NCBI GenBank assembly: GCA_024138015.1
Contig: JAMXBB010000003.1
Location: 76,360,930 to 76,424,929, forward strand
Direction of reading: 5' to 3'
DNA from: Lumnitzera littorea
Taxonomy: Eukaryota; Streptophyta; Magnoliopsida; Myrtales; Combretaceae
DNA length: 64,000 nucleotides
In this document: positions 47,401-60,984 of the stretch, in pieces
Layout of the letters: the number at the start of each line of letters is the position of its first letter
Numbering within the stretch: the stretch's first letter is position 1
Notes under the pieces: model-generated
The model's input: only the letters and a program-made list of their open reading frames with translations
What the model was told of the DNA's origin: nothing
Databases searched by the model: none
Program-made: the position numbers and the translations under genes

Positions 47401-48776
47401 TTATTATAAATATGTATTTTCATGGTTGGAACTTTTCATAATAAAGATCATTTTTGTTTTTTACCCATTGCATAGAGTCTTGATTGATTTTCAATATATT
47501 TTGAGATGTGTTAAAATATTTCAATTAATTTTTTTTTATCAAATGATAAACCGACTTCTTGTTATTCTACTTAGACAATTAAGTAAATTTCTTTTAATAA
47601 ATTACATATTTAGTTTGCAATTTCCTTGAAAATTTCTTTATGCGATAATCTAACTTTGGGAACATAAATTGAAGATGAAACAACTTTCTCATTTGCAAGA
47701 ATATTTTTCTTTTATAAAATTCTATATAATGAAAGAGAAACCTAGCAAAATATCAAGTTAACCCTTTGCCTCTTTTCCAATGTTTGTTAGGTAGTGATCC
47801 TATGTTCCCTAAGTTAGAGTGAGGAAACTATAAATCTGAGTCTCTTCATCTTCATAAGTCAACATCCCTTCAGTCTTTAAGGAACATGAACTCTTTGACG
47901 GCATCCAATTGGAACGAAAAGTGGTGGTGATCGAGGAATTGGTTACCTAGGTTTAAGGCCAACTCAAATGAAGCTACTGAAGCTAAAGATGCCAAAAGTC
48001 TCATAAAACTTAGAAAATGACTTACATCATGTATAATTTAGTTAACCAACAAGTAATGGCATAAACATTTACCCCTTCCTCCTCCTTAACTTCTCATAAC
48101 TGGTATGTCTACAATTCACTACATACTTCCATACCAACATTATTATCACTCCTAGAACACTTCTTAAAGTTTGCAAGGTATGCAAACCAATTGCAAGACT
48201 ATTGGACCATAGAACTTAGGATGGCTTGTGTATTATCACCTTATAAATCTAGTACAAGGCTCTAGGCAAATTCTATCTCCTCTTTACTAAATGGAACAAT
48301 GAGTTCAGTAGCATTTTCTACCCCTATGTTATGGAGGAATTCCTCAAGGATGGTTATTGCATGAAACTTGAACTTATGATTAATAATGTGGCAACATAGA
48401 ATAAGTGAAGAAAGGGTAATGAGACCCAGCTAGTTCAAGCTCTTATAACTCAAGCTCGAGCATTAGGATTATGGATTTTTTTTAACCAGATAATTAATAG
48501 TGTGTCGGTTGAAGAAGAGAAACATATGATTCATAAATTTGAAGTGCATTTAGGAGCTTCACTGATAGAGTTCATATTTCATCTAGTGAATTATTTATAT
48601 ATTACAAGATAGTGGGAGTTTCAAATCATATGCATCAAGAAAGCCATGCAAACTAAAGTACATGATGTATACTTCTAAATACGTGGAGTGTATTGCCATG
48701 TTAGGAGATAACATGATGTGTATTCTAATTTTGCATTACGTGTATCTGTTATGGAGACCTATAGGGCATGTAGGTG
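44494..48776. other. AT-rich stretch without recognised genes
   Basis: No protein family recognised in any frame. The segment 46090-46230 (words like AGTCCTTAACATTTTGGAAG and ATATGAGTCCTTCCATTAG) has the style of a common dispersed plant repeat. The segment 46240-46430 is extremely AT-rich. No TIRs or duplications were found by eye. Confidence 0.35.
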
Positions 48777-49060
48777 TTGAAGAACATCTATACACATGTA
48801 GTATGTAGTGTTTAGGTTACCTACGGCTTTGAATTAATTGTTGTATAACTTTTAATGCTTGCGATTTGGTTTTATTTGCCTTTATTTTGTTTCCTCTTAT
48901 CTATATGTTTATTCCAAAGCTATAAATACTCTTGTAAACTTATTATTATCTTTTCATCATTGAATCAAAATTAATCCCTTTGTTTGATTTCTCTTAACAA
49001 CCTCTGTTCTTATCAAATTCCCATAATCTGTGGCAAACTAACCATCTAACTAATTTTTGC
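48777..49060 (+). repeat. Possible LTR fragment
   Basis: TGTTGAAGAACATC is followed by CTATAAATACTCTTG (48922-48936), then TTTCATCATTGAATCAAAA and a pyrimidine-rich stretch, which is the layout of many copia LTRs. No partner, primer site or duplication was found. Confidence 0.25.
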
Positions 49061-49487
49061 TTTCATGTAAAATCAATTAGGTGTAGTACAGATTCTAGCG
49101 GTACGTCATATCTATGAGAATGTTATCCATATCAATTTCCTTAAATGCTAAATGGAAAACCTTAAAAAAAAATGTTACTATTCCAATTCCTTTCTCAAGT
49201 GCTTAATTTGGTAAACTGCTGGTTGTCTCTTAAGTCACATCTTCTTTTTAGTATTAGATCATAGTTTAGACAAAGGGTAAGAGTGTTTATTCATTGTATA
49301 GCTAGATCAATTAAATATTTCTAAGAACATAAGTCAATTTTGTGGTGTAGTTAATGTTAAAGGCTCTTAGGACCTCCAAGCTAACCTATGTGCATTGACT
49401 GATCAAATTACACAAATTGATGAGTTAGAAGGACGATTGGGGGCTAATAATATTGTCTAAAATTTTCATATCACGTGTGCACTCATG

Positions 49488-49492
49488 ATAAG
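49488..49492. repeat. Target-site duplication of the solo LTR, left (ATAAG)
   Basis: ATAAG precedes the LTR and is repeated exactly at 50713-50717. Confidence 0.85.
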
Positions 49493-50712
49493 TGATAACT
49501 CTGATTTTAAACATATTTCATATAGTGATTTTATAGTATTTCCCTTACATTTTTGGTTTTCTTTAAAGAAATTGATACTTAATTGAGTAAAATTTTGATT
49601 TTAAGGTTTGAACGCATTTTAGGATCGAAAACGAAGAAAAGGAATCAAGTTTCACTCAATTCGGAGTTCAAACGAAGAAGTTATGAAGTTTTGAAGTTAT
49701 GTAGAAAAATTTGTCTAGGTGCAGAAAGTTACACGACCTGGGGACACGGCCATATCCCAGGCCGTGTCTGGTGACGAAAACAGAATCCTTATAATACATA
49801 TATAAAAGGATATCTGAGGGTTTAGACAAGAGAGAGATATTAGAGAAACAGACGAGACACGAGAGAAGAGAAGAGACTTAAGAAGAAAGAGAAGAAAAAA
49901 GGAGAGCAACATCAACTTCAAGATTAAAGAGATTGTTCATCAATTAAAGGGGTTTTCCATGTTTTATTTTATGTTTTTGATGGAACTTGTTTTTAGATTC
50001 ATTATGATAGCTTAGAATTCGTGTATTTAGGATTATGGAACCTAAGGTTTCATGTGACTTTTGGGTTGAATTATAAATTTCAATAAAGTTTCTATCTTTT
50101 CTTGATTCAATTATATTGTTTAGTTGTTAATTGATAATTCTAGAGTATCAATATATGATATTATACATGATGATTGAGAAATTGCATGTGTAATTAGATC
50201 TTAGCATAATTGGAGAGAATTACATGTATACATATAGATAAGATACATGTTTCTTCCGGAAAGTTAATTATTTGTGTAGGAATTCATTATACATTAATGC
50301 AATTCTAAGTTATATTACTAAGTAAAGAGATTCCGGTAAATAATTTAGGATTAGGGTTAATATGCTTGAGAAAGGTATTAACTTTAATTGTGAATCCCTC
50401 TGATCAAGAATAATAGAAATTGAATTAAATATATTTTAAGTGGTCACATGTTAAACACCAGAAGAAATAATTCCTAAATACGTTATTGCATACTTGAAGT
50501 TGTTTTTAGTTTTATTGCTTTCTAAATTGCTTAATCAAGTCTCATAATTAGTTTAGTTTATTAATTTCAGTATTTTTAATTCATTCAACTCATCACAATT
50601 TTCCGGTTAGATAATAGAGCTAAGGTTAATATTAGTACTCGAAATCTCTGAGGGATCGACTCGAACTCACATCCGCTATATTAAAATTGATAGATGCACT
50701 TGCCTCATATCA
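49493..50712 (+). mobile_element. Solo LTR of the Athila family (1220 bp)
   Basis: It aligns end to end with the reverse complement of the Athila LTRs, starting TGATAACTCTGATTTTAAAC and ending GCCTCATATCA, with exact ATAAG duplications on both sides. No internal element sequence is attached, so an ancestral element was removed by LTR-LTR recombination. It has more differences from the two Athila LTRs than they have from each other, so it is older. Its hairpin (49731-49767) and TATA run (49797-49810) are kept. A 63-codon frame inside it is not coding. Confidence 0.93.
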
Positions 50713-50717
50713 ATAAG

Positions 50718-53700
50718 AAAACTGTTATGCAAGTTAGAGATAACAAAACTCTAAATAATTAATCGTTAGAATCTTCGATTTTAGTTCATTAACTCATTAT
50801 ATAATATAAATAACTATAGATATCCAATATTCCATAGTTCTTCAAAACCCCAAAGAATCCGTATCCCCTACCAAAATAGTGAAATAAGATAGTCAATTCT
50901 GGAAAATTCTAAACTTACTAAAGATACTAAACTTAATTGAGATATTAGTTGTTTTACAAAGCACTCTAAATCAATTATATAAGCTTTTCATTATACTTAT
51001 TCAATGATAGCACTCTACACTCAATTCCTATCCTTGTACCAGCTATCGATCAACTTGTAAGGAAAAAACTGTTAGGTAGTAAGCTACATGAGCTTAGTGA
51101 GCTAATCCCTCCGTCATGCTACACAAACAGTTTATTTAAATGCACAACCACATGAATGCATGAATCACTCAGAATGCTAAGCAATATATGCAATGACCTA
51201 GGAGCTGCATGCAACTCATAATTACACCCCCTACAGTTAGGGTTGGAGATAATTAACTAACATAAATCATTAACCATGATCTAGCACCTTAGTTTTTATT
51301 CGATGTGCTTGAAACAACTTAAACTTATACATAATATAAACAACTTTACTTTTCATTTGTAAAATACTCTTTCCTTTTCTAAACCAAACTTTAAGTCAAA
51401 ATTCTCAAATCTAATGGTGTGGTGGCCTCTGGAATCTACATTGCATGCCCTAAGCGAAAGCCACAAGACACGACCCTTCACTAATGGTTAGCGTTCCCTA
51501 GCATCTAGTAAGCCCAAAAACTCAAGATAGAGGCTCAATAATATAAATGGCGTATTTTCCTAATCCCAATAAGAGGCTTTGCTCCTAGAAGCCCCTTTCC
51601 ATCTTCTGTGTAAGAGGGCAGTCAATATAGTTATAATGCAACCATGAGAAATGCATAATCCATTGAATTCTTTAATCAAATAATTACTTAATCCATTTTT
51701 CATTGTGATCAGATAATTGCATTCCATAACAATGATACCTATTTATCATCACAAATAACTTTGTTCATTATCTGATTAGCAAATCATGGAATTTAATCAC
51801 AATAGTATACACATGCATTTGCCATATCCTACATGTATTCAAGTTCATTATATAACATTAAGTGCATCTACATTACAGACAAAACAAAGCATGAAGTCAT
51901 CGAGAATCACTCACTCAGCCATAGCTTAGTTGCAGTAGTTTGAAGGTAAGTTTTCTCCATTAATAGGGTCCCCTAAACATCATAAATATCATAAAGTTAA
52001 GAGTTTGAGATAAAGTTAAAAGGCTAACATAAAATTCTTTAAGTTGTACTTTTTAACTTAGCTTCATATTTTTCCTAATCTTACTTAAAACTTTAATCGC
52101 GTATAATTTTCTCATTTTAACTCTAATTGTTATGATCTTATAGTTGATTTTTATCATTTTTGAGATAAGGCATGAAAACCTATACAATGATCAAAACAGT
52201 AGCGATCCTCATGGTTTAGTGCTCTTTTGGGCTTAGTTTGGTTGTTGAGCTTTTTGTTATCTTAAGAAATCTTTTGGGTTAGGGCTTAAGACTTTAGTCT
52301 AAGCTTAAATACTCTTTAAGGTCATATTTCCATCCTTGCCTTATGGCCTTAGGGGTATCAACATTTTCTTGAACTCTCATATAGGCTTATGTGGTTAAAT
52401 AAGCTTGATTTTGGTCTAAACTAAGGTTAATCACTTTATGGGGCTTAGGGAGTATTATGTAGGCTTATTATGGGTCTTAAAACAACCTTTCTTGATTAAT
52501 TTAGATGCTGGTTAGAAATTTGGTGAGGGTTCATATAGAAATTCAAATCTCGTTTTGAAAGTTTTTAGGCTCAGTTTTGAGTTTTAGACTTTATACACTT
52601 ATTATACTTGTTTTAGTTGGTCTTTTCACTTTGTTTACTTTATTTTATTGTATTTTTAAGTGGGCTTCTTTGTGGTTCCAGATCTAGTCGATTCAATTCA
52701 AAGGCCTCAAGCTTAGTTTTTCAACTTGTTTCATCATTTTCTTAAGTTTAGGTATTCGATCACGAACTTATGCTACTCATATTCTAACTTTAACTTAACT
52801 TTTCTTCCATAAGATGATTATTTAGCTTATGTACTACATAAAAATGATAGATCGCATACTTATCATATGCTCTGTACCATAGTTCACATCTAAAAAAATT
52901 GGTTTCTTCATAAAAACTTCGCGTATTGGATTTTCCTTTACCTAAAGCTAAATTTAAGCATGTATAACTCAATAAAAATGAAAATAACACTTAAGTAACC
53001 TACAAACACTCCACGACCAACATGTTATTCCCTCTTCCATATACATATTTCATGATTTTCTAAACTTACAAACTTCCATTCTAAGTGCTAGATATGCATC
53101 CTACATAATACCAAACTTAGTATACTCATATTCCAAATTTCATGTAGGAGATTCATAAACTTATTATCTAAAGTAAATTAGCTATGTTATCACCTTATTT
53201 ACATGTCAATATCCTTATGAAAATATCAACTCCTAAGCATGGCATACTAAGGTACTTAATAAGAAAAAGAACTTACTTGTCCTAGATGAGTATAAAGGTG
53301 GTAGTGCACTAAAAAACCTCTTTTGCTCCTTGTTTTCTTTTTCCTTTTTGCAAGCTTCTTAAGTTACCAATGTCTTGATGTTTAAGCTTGATTAGGTTGT
53401 TCTAAGGTTTCTTAAAATGGCTTTTGATGAGGACAAGGTGAAGGCAACAAAAGTGTTTTTGTGCCATAAGGATGCAATTGTGGAAGTGGCGGTTTGTGTG
53501 TGGTTTTTGGGGTTTGGTTTCTCCTTGTGATTTTGTGTTTGGAGTGCAGAAAAGAAAATGAAAGATAAAAGGAGATGAGAGAGAGTGCACCAATTCAAAA
53601 TGCATATGTAATGCATCTAACAAACCTCTTTTTAATGCATCTAAACTTATTACATAAGCCTTACTTTGTAATGATTAGATGATGTAAGTATTATGGGGCA

Positions 53701-55717
53701 AATAGTAGACATGAAAGATAAATGGATTAATAGATGATTAACATGATATGGCCTCCCATTTTCTTTCTTTTCAACTGGTCATTTCTTGTCTTATAAGGGT
53801 ATGGCCTTATTTCTTCACTTATTTTAAAATTAGATAAATAATGTAATGAGATAGCTTATCCTCATATAATATAAGTTATGATAAGATATGGAAATGGTCT
53901 TATCACAAGCTTTTGATAAGTTATCAAGTGATAGGTGATTCTAACTCTCAATTGATAAATTATTTAATGTGATTGATTGGTTTACCTATTCATATGTAAC
54001 ATGGCTTATAAAGGAAAATAAAAGAATTGTCTTAAACGTAATTCTTTTAGGGTTTGATTCTTAAATTAATTCATGGGTTATAATTTGCTTCTTAAGAAAT
54101 TTTATAATTTTCTAAAGTTGAATAAAATTTGTTCAAATTATATTTTTAATTATTTATTTAGGATCATAGGTCCTTAATCATCCTAAGGTTTAAGGTTCTA
54201 GTGAGTTTAAGATTTTTCACAAATTCGGGAGTATTTAACTTACACTTAGGAGCTTAAGGTTCAGTTGGCTTAATTATTTAGGATTGTTATTCTTAGGAAT
54301 TTATTGTGATAATTTACTCGTGGCACCTAATTTCTTAGCACGAACTAGGTAGGGAAATTTATAGGATTTGTAAAGGACATAGAAGAGTGTTTTAATGCAT
54401 TTAGTTTATACAAAGTGAATAAAGTAAAATAAAAATAACTAAATAAAAGAGGGGAAAGAGTAGCAAAATGAACCAATGGTGTAGTAAGAAAAAGAATGAT
54501 GTTGATTTGATTTAACTTGTCTTTTGTCCTTGATAAAATGATGAGGTATGGCCTTATAAGAAAAGAAGGGTTTAGTCATTTCAAACAAGACAACGTAGAG
54601 GATTAAGGATACGATGAATTGTATTTAGAATGGAGCAAAATATCTAGGACAACACATTTATAATACTTTAGTATAAGTATAGTATAATATAATATGCACC
54701 ATACGTTATATGTGGTTAATAGTAAGAGAAAATAATAATAATAATAATATATTATGCTTGTCTAGCGTATTAGTAAGAAAAAGGTACATTACATATATAT
54801 TTTATTATGCAACATATATATATCATATGATATATTAAGAAAAGAGAAGAAATTACTTAGTAATATATATATGCATATTGTAGGGCTATTTATATACACA
54901 TGTAAAATTAATTTTGTAAATTTATTAATTTATTCATTTAACTAGCTTAGTTTTGTTATTTATTACTATTTGAAATTATCTTTGATTGTTCGTGATCAGT
55001 TTTATACAATTTTGCAAAATTAACGATAATTTTATTGTTGTATGAATTTTCAAGCATTAAGATAATTTATAAAGTTTAAAAATTTTATGATTTAGTATTT
55101 ACGGTGTCTATTAAGTTTAGGTTCATATTTTTAAAAGTACTCAAGACTGGGGTTTTCGTGCGTAATTAGGGTTTTCGAAACAAATAATAAGGTCTTTTAT
55201 ATTCATTTTAAGTTTCAAATTTAAACTTTTAGTCGGTTTTCATTTTATGCGGTTTTGTCAACTTAAGGAAATATTCACAGTACTCGAGTTTGACATTGCA
55301 TCTAAAAGGTTAAATTTGTAGGGTTTACAACGATAAAATGAAGTGAGGCATAATGTAATGCAGTTTTAAACAGCAACTTAAACTAAGTAGATGATAATAA
55401 CAGATTGGATGGAAATGTATCGGTTGCTTGTAATAATGTTTAGAAAGTAAAGATAATTAAATTAAAAATTCCATGGTTTGAAGGAGTTAAATCACTAGAT
55501 ATTTATCTTAATTGAATATAGAAGATGGAGAAGGTATTTGAATGCTATGAGCATGATGAACACAATAAGGTATCATTAGCAGCCTTTGAATTTAATCGCT
55601 ACATTCCATTGTTGTGGAGCAATCTATTGGCAAGTAGGAGGTGACAAGGAGAAGATGAAATACTTATGTTGTTGTAGATAGTGAGTGATGTGCTAACATT
55701 TTATGCTAGAATATTAC
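50718..55717. other. AT-rich stretch without recognised genes
   Basis: No retroelement domain or host gene found. The 51.4-53.6 kb part (CTAAGCGAAAGCCACAAGAC at 51455, GGTTAGCGTTCCC at 51487, splice-like and CT-rich leader at 53.3-53.6 kb read on the minus strand) looks like an old, long LTR in minus orientation, but no ends were found. A short (AAT)n run lies at 54731-54750. Confidence 0.35.
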
Positions 55718-58535
55718 TGTCGACATCTTATTTTTGCCCTCTTATAATTTTTAAAATTTCCTTTAGGCAATAAAATGGACTTAATAGCAAAATATAAAAA
55801 TAAGAAAAAAAAATTCAAAAAATTGCAAAAAAAAAAAAAAGATGAAGAAAACATTGGAAAATACGAAAAAATAGAAATTTTACAAAAATAAATAATAAAG
55901 AAATTTAGAGAATACAAAAATTAGGAAAATTTAAAAAATAAAAAAAATCTAAAAATTAGAAAGTTTTAGAAAGCACAAAAAGATTGAAAATAGAAATATA
56001 CAAAAAAAAAAAAAAGTCTTTAGCATAATAGAATAAAATCTTATGTTAGAGTAATAAGGGCTTAGGTATTCTCCATGTTAGGTTAGATCGAGCCAAGACA
56101 CAATTTAAATTAGAATTAACCCATTAGTACTACACTTAGGCTTGGCATTAGAAAAAAGAGAGAGGTCTTGGGTTCTATCCATGCAAAGCGCAAATTGCAC
56201 CTTTTATTATTTCCCTCCTCTATCCACTACAATCCCTGGTCTTATTGGGCCATGTATCTTTCTATGACTCATAGCAATTATTGGTTAGGCTATGTGGCTA
56301 ATGTGGGGCCCATGTGTTGACACATCAACATTTTTTTCTTCTCCTTTCCCTCCTTTTCTCTCATTTTCCCACATGAAAACAACCCAGACCCCTCACTTCA
56401 ACTCGATCTTTCTTGTATTTTATACTGGACATGATTTTGACTAAGAATTAATTCTAGTATACACCTGAAATTCAAAATCGGATCTTAGGTGATCCTCCCT
56501 CATTTAATTTCAATTCAATGACAATTTGATCACTTTTCATGTTTGTTCGAACTTCAACATGTATAAATAGCACCTTCTCATCCCATTTTAGGCATCAGTT
56601 CCCATCCAAACATACTACATTCACACTTCCAAGCTCTCTCTCTCTACTCAAGTGCTCCTTTTTTCTAGCCAGAAGCTCAAGCACAATGGTTTTTAAATCA
56701 AACCAACTATAGCTCAAGCTTCTCCACCACTCAAGTTCCTGAAGACACCACCTCCATAGTCTACTGTGTTCCTTATAGCTCTAATTAGCTTGCTAAGGTT
56801 TCACCATTTACAAACCCTAACCACATTTGTCTCTCTTCAAAAACCACACTTCTACCACTCTCCATGCAAGACTACCACTACGGTTGAATTCATTGTGATA
56901 AAAAAACCCTTAACCTAAGCTACCTTTAAACTTTAGTTACTACTGTGCAAGGATTGCTCCACCACTAACTACAAAGCAATCTCAACTACTATCCAAAAGG
57001 CGACTAAATGTGGTGGCACTTATGCTATACCCCTTATCTCCAATAAAATACACATGAAAACACAATTTTACACCTCATTTTTGTGCTTAGAGCCACTTGT
57101 GAAACACCCTCCGATGGCTATTACTTTTTCCTCTTAGTAAGCATGTATAGGTTAGACATCTCAACCTAAACTCGAAATTCTTACCCATTTGCTTGCTTCG
57201 ACCTATGTCCAACCTACTCTTAAGTCTGACCTTGTTTTTTTTTTAATGTTATTTTATTTTACTTATCTTATGTAAATAAAAATAGAAAAAGGAAAAAGAA
57301 TCAAATGAAATTTTAAAAAAAGTTCTCGTTTTAAAATATTTTCATTTTGTTTCCTTTTCCTCTTCTTTTTGCCAAAATTTTCCAAACCCTTTATTTTAGT
57401 TAATTAAAATAATAATAAAAAAAAACTTATTTTGATGAAAAAATGTTTATCACTTAGAAAAATAAAATTTTTTAAAAATAAAAAAATTAATAAACCATTT
57501 TTAAAATTATAGCTCCTTTACAAACTTCCAAATAAAATAGTAAAGTTAGGACCCTTTTTAGATATTTCATAAGTAAAAACAAAATGAATAAAAATATAAA
57601 CTTATAGACCAACACATTAATGTTTTATGGGACTGAACTATGGGAAGTTTGATCTCTACTAGAGGATATGTAAATGCCTATAAGGTACGTAAGCACTTAC
57701 ATGCAGCTTAAAATATGTAAAATTTGAAAGTCTATTTTCAATTTTCCATTTCTTTTTTTTTTTTGTGAAAATAAGAATATCTCATTCTTTACTTTTAAAT
57801 AAAATTATAATAAATAAAAAACATAAAAAAATAGATTTATTTTCTAATGATTGGATATTTTAAATGATAAATATAAATTTGAAAGGTTTAAGTAATACCA
57901 GTTTAGAGTTTAATAGGTTAGATCCTGAATCTAAAACCTCTAGTTTTCAAAATGATTTTTTCTTAAATCAATTTTTCCTGTAGACCAATGGCAAATATTA
58001 GAATTAATCCATCTAATTAGTTCTAACCTAACCCCTTTTTTTTACTCCAGTTAAGTGGCAACTCCAACGTTTTTCAAAATTCAAAAGAAAACCAAGTTTT
58101 CCTTAAGGTTAATATTAAGCAAGGATGGCTTAATATTAATGATATTAAGGGAAATAAAATAAAAAATTTAGGTTCGATAGGATGGCAATTCAATTAGAAA
58201 CTGTCAAGTAAGCTAGTCATCTAAACCTTCCAAAATTAGAATTTACCTTTCAAAACACCCTACCTATGCTATATTTCCTTTTCATACATATGTTTTAGCC
58301 TATAATATTTTATTTCTTTCTTGTTATCTTAATGTCTACTGAATATTGTCAAACCTAAGCCGTCTTAGGATCCCTAAGATAAGGGGCCATTATGTAGGCT
58401 CCGAGTGTAATAGTACGACCATCGCTTAGGGTTAATTAGGTTATCTTACTTAAACTTCAATGTAACCAATTAATTGTTTCTTCAAAAATGTGTAAGGTTA
58501 AAGAACTTAGGAACCTTTAAAACCTATTGCTTTTG
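55718..58535 (+). repeat. Long-LTR family, copy D (plus)
   Basis: It starts TGTCGACATC. Shared blocks in order are an A-rich tract (55800-56020), GAGGTCTTGGGTTCTATCC (56162-56180), a pyrimidine-rich tract (56335-56370), TATAAATAG (56562-56570), a CT tract (56634-56646), an A-rich tract (57270-57490), AAGTGGCAACTCCAACG (58054-58070), and the terminal block AAGCCGTCTTAGGATCC (58357) with TAGGCTCCGAGTG. Order and spacing match copy C closely. No gag or pol follows it on the plus strand before the copia element. Confidence 0.6.
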
Positions 58536-59565
58536 TGTAAACAAATTATTAGGAATGGTGAATAAATTGTAATGAAACATGCTCCTAACAAAAGGATAAT
58601 AACTCTACCGAAATTTTACCACATATACTATGGCTTTTTCCACTATAAATACCAAAGTTCCTAGTAAAGTTCATTTCCCTATAATTCAATTTTCCCTATA
58701 AATTCCATCTCATGCATATGAAACCTTTTTTTTTTTTTAATTTTGTAATTCCCTTGGAAATTCCATTTCTTTGTAAAATAATTGTGGCAATGGTAAAGTT
58801 ACAACCATTAACCTTAAAGTTACCTTGTTACTATTTAGTTGTTGATTCTTTATATTTCCATCCTATCAATCCCAATTTTAGTTTTCCCCAATTTATTTTA
58901 TATTAAGTCCATCTGGCTTAATATAAAATACTTGATATTAAATTGAGGAAAAATATTTTTCTTTAAAAATAGTTTTCATAGAGTCGCTAAATAGTAAAAT
59001 TGGTAAAAAGTAAGTTTAGGGTTTTGTATAGAAAAACCCTAATCAAGTCACTAATCCACAGATTTTAAAAAAAAAAATTTAATCAAATAACTAAGTTTAA
59101 AGGCTAACCTATTAAGACAAAAGTTACCATATAATAATTAAAAAGAATAACTAATGGACCTTTGTTTTTACAATTTTTCTAAAAAATGTGAAAACATGTA
59201 AAAATGTGAAAATGCATGGAACAAATTTTTTATTTCGAATTTTCCCTAAAACTAAATACTATACAAGTTTTATGGTTGTCTTAATAGTGTTTGCGTACCT
59301 GTTAATCGAAATCAAACTAACTGTAGTTCTCATTTTTTTTTTTAAACTTTAGTGTATTAATTCATTTCATTTTTGAAAAAGTGACTAGGTTTACATAATT
59401 AACCAATTTATTTTTTTATTAAAAAAAAAACCCTAATTTTGAAAAGAACCAAATTTGAAACTTTTTTATTTATTTTTTTGAAAAATCAAACTAAGTGACA
59501 GAAGACCCCTTTTATTTTAAAAAATCCCCAAAATATCCATTTTAAAAAAAAAATGCAATTTTTAT
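58536..59565. other. AT-rich spacer
   Basis: No coding frame of note. Runs of A and T up to about 12 bases, and words such as AAATTCCATTTC recurring near 58700-58770. Nothing supported. Confidence 0.35.
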
Positions 59566-60184
59566 GCAATATGAAGTTTTATAGAAAATATGTAGTTATT
59601 ATGGGAAAGATGGAAAATTTCCAAGAAACATGTTATTATAATGGAAAAGATGTTATTTTTATGGGAATCATGCTATTATAATAGAAAAGATGCTACTTTT
59701 ATGGGTTACATGCTACTCTATGGAAAACATGTGGTTTTGTAGAAAAAATTCAATTTTATGGAGAACATGTGGTTTGATGAAAAAAATGCAATTTTATAGA
59801 AAACATGTACTTATTATGGAAAGATGCAATAGTTACTAAAAATCCTAAAAGAGTAAATATTCCAAGTCATGATTTTGTTAAGTAAAAAAAAAATCCTAAT
59901 AAACCTAATAATGCAAATAGATTTTATCTTATGAAATCCCACTAAGTATTTTGGAGAAAAAAACCTAATTCTCAAAAAAATGCCAATTTTTTTAGAACAT
60001 AAATTTTTTGATAAAGATGTCATATTTCCTAAAAATATGCAACTTATATTCTAAAGATGCAATTTTTATGCCAAAAAATGCAATTTTATGGTCAATATAT
60101 AATTTTGTTCTAAACATGTAATTCTTATTCTAAATGTGCATTTTTTGCTAAAAAGTGCTATTTTTACTAAAAAAAGCACAAAAT
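59566..60184. repeat. Degenerate short tandem array, period about 20-24 bp
   Basis: The phrase ATGGAAAAGATGCTATTTTT and its variants (AACATGTGGTTTTGTAGAAA, AAATGCAATTTTATAGAAAA, AAGATGCAATTTTTATGCC) recur through 59566-59830 and again at 60000-60184, separated by a less regular part. It is strongly AT-rich, so some of the apparent periodicity may be compositional. Confidence 0.5.
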
Positions 60185-60795
60185 GCAATCAATATGTGAA
60201 ATATGCAACAAACAACCACTTTGACATAATGGTGATAACTAATTAAAAAAACTAGAATTAAGGACAATAATTTAAGGAAGTTGCGAGTCAGCTCGGATCA
60301 AAATTGGGTTTCACACGAATATAACACATGTGGTGTAGGAAGAAGCAACAATGGCAAATCTCCATAGATGGCTCTTCGGCGGTCGTCAAGGCAAGAGAAG
60401 ATGTCAATATTAGTGTTTGTAATGGTGAAGAACATGACCATAGTAGTCGTTTTATACCAAGTCATGTGGTGATGAGTGGTTCAAACATCACAATAGCAGC
60501 ACTCCAAGACTTTGATTTGTTGAGTTCTTAACAAATCAAAATGAAGGAAATCCCTTTTGCTATTCTAATAATATTCCAAAACACGAATCTACTCTTAGCT
60601 TCTCTCTATTTTTCATGAATTCAAAGAAATCATAGAGAAAGAAACTCCCTTACATTCTAATGTTTCTAGAGAGAGAAATTCGACTGTTGCTAAAACTAAG
60701 TCAGCATGAATAAGAATAATTGATTTCTAGAAAAGAAATGTGTTTATTAAGAAGAAAATGGAAGTATGGGAAAACGAAGAAAGAAGATGCCAAAT
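60185..60795. other. Spacer left of the copia LTR
   Basis: A 67-codon plus-strand frame (60328-60531) is present with no family resemblance. Nothing else supported. Confidence 0.3.
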
Positions 60796-60853
60796 GTTAT
60801 AACCAAAAACTATTTTGTAAAATGCATAAAAGTCTTTTTACAATAGAGACTCC

Positions 60854-60901
<48 letters not shown>

Positions 60902-60965
60902 TCTGTACACATGTGAAGCTCATGCTAAAGCTAATAAGCATGTGAATAAATATGTATTTGTAACG
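60796..60965 (-). repeat. Candidate 3' LTR of the copia element (about 170 bp) with (AT)n
   Basis: On the minus strand it follows the polypurine tract with CGTTACAAATAC and ends GGTTATAACA at 60796, giving a (T)GTTA/TAACA inverted terminal match if the first base changed from T. An uninterrupted AT dinucleotide run fills 60856-60898. The 5' LTR lies outside the window, so the left end is provisional. Confidence 0.4.
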
Positions 60966-60981
60966 CTCCCCCTCAAGATGG
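60966..60981 (-). promoter_or_regulatory. Polypurine tract of the copia element
   Basis: The minus strand reads CATCTTGAGGGGGAG directly before the LTR start. CATCTTGAGGGGGAG is the common form of this tract in plant Ty1/copia elements. Confidence 0.75.
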
Positions 60982-60984
60982 TGA

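Noticed and set aside
53392..53623. Minus-strand frames of 73-74 codons as a host gene start
   Set aside because: They overlap each other in different frames, have low-complexity composition and no family resemblance.
60328..60531. 67-codon plus-strand frame
   Set aside because: No family resemblance; beside a copia LTR, and only one frame without supporting features.
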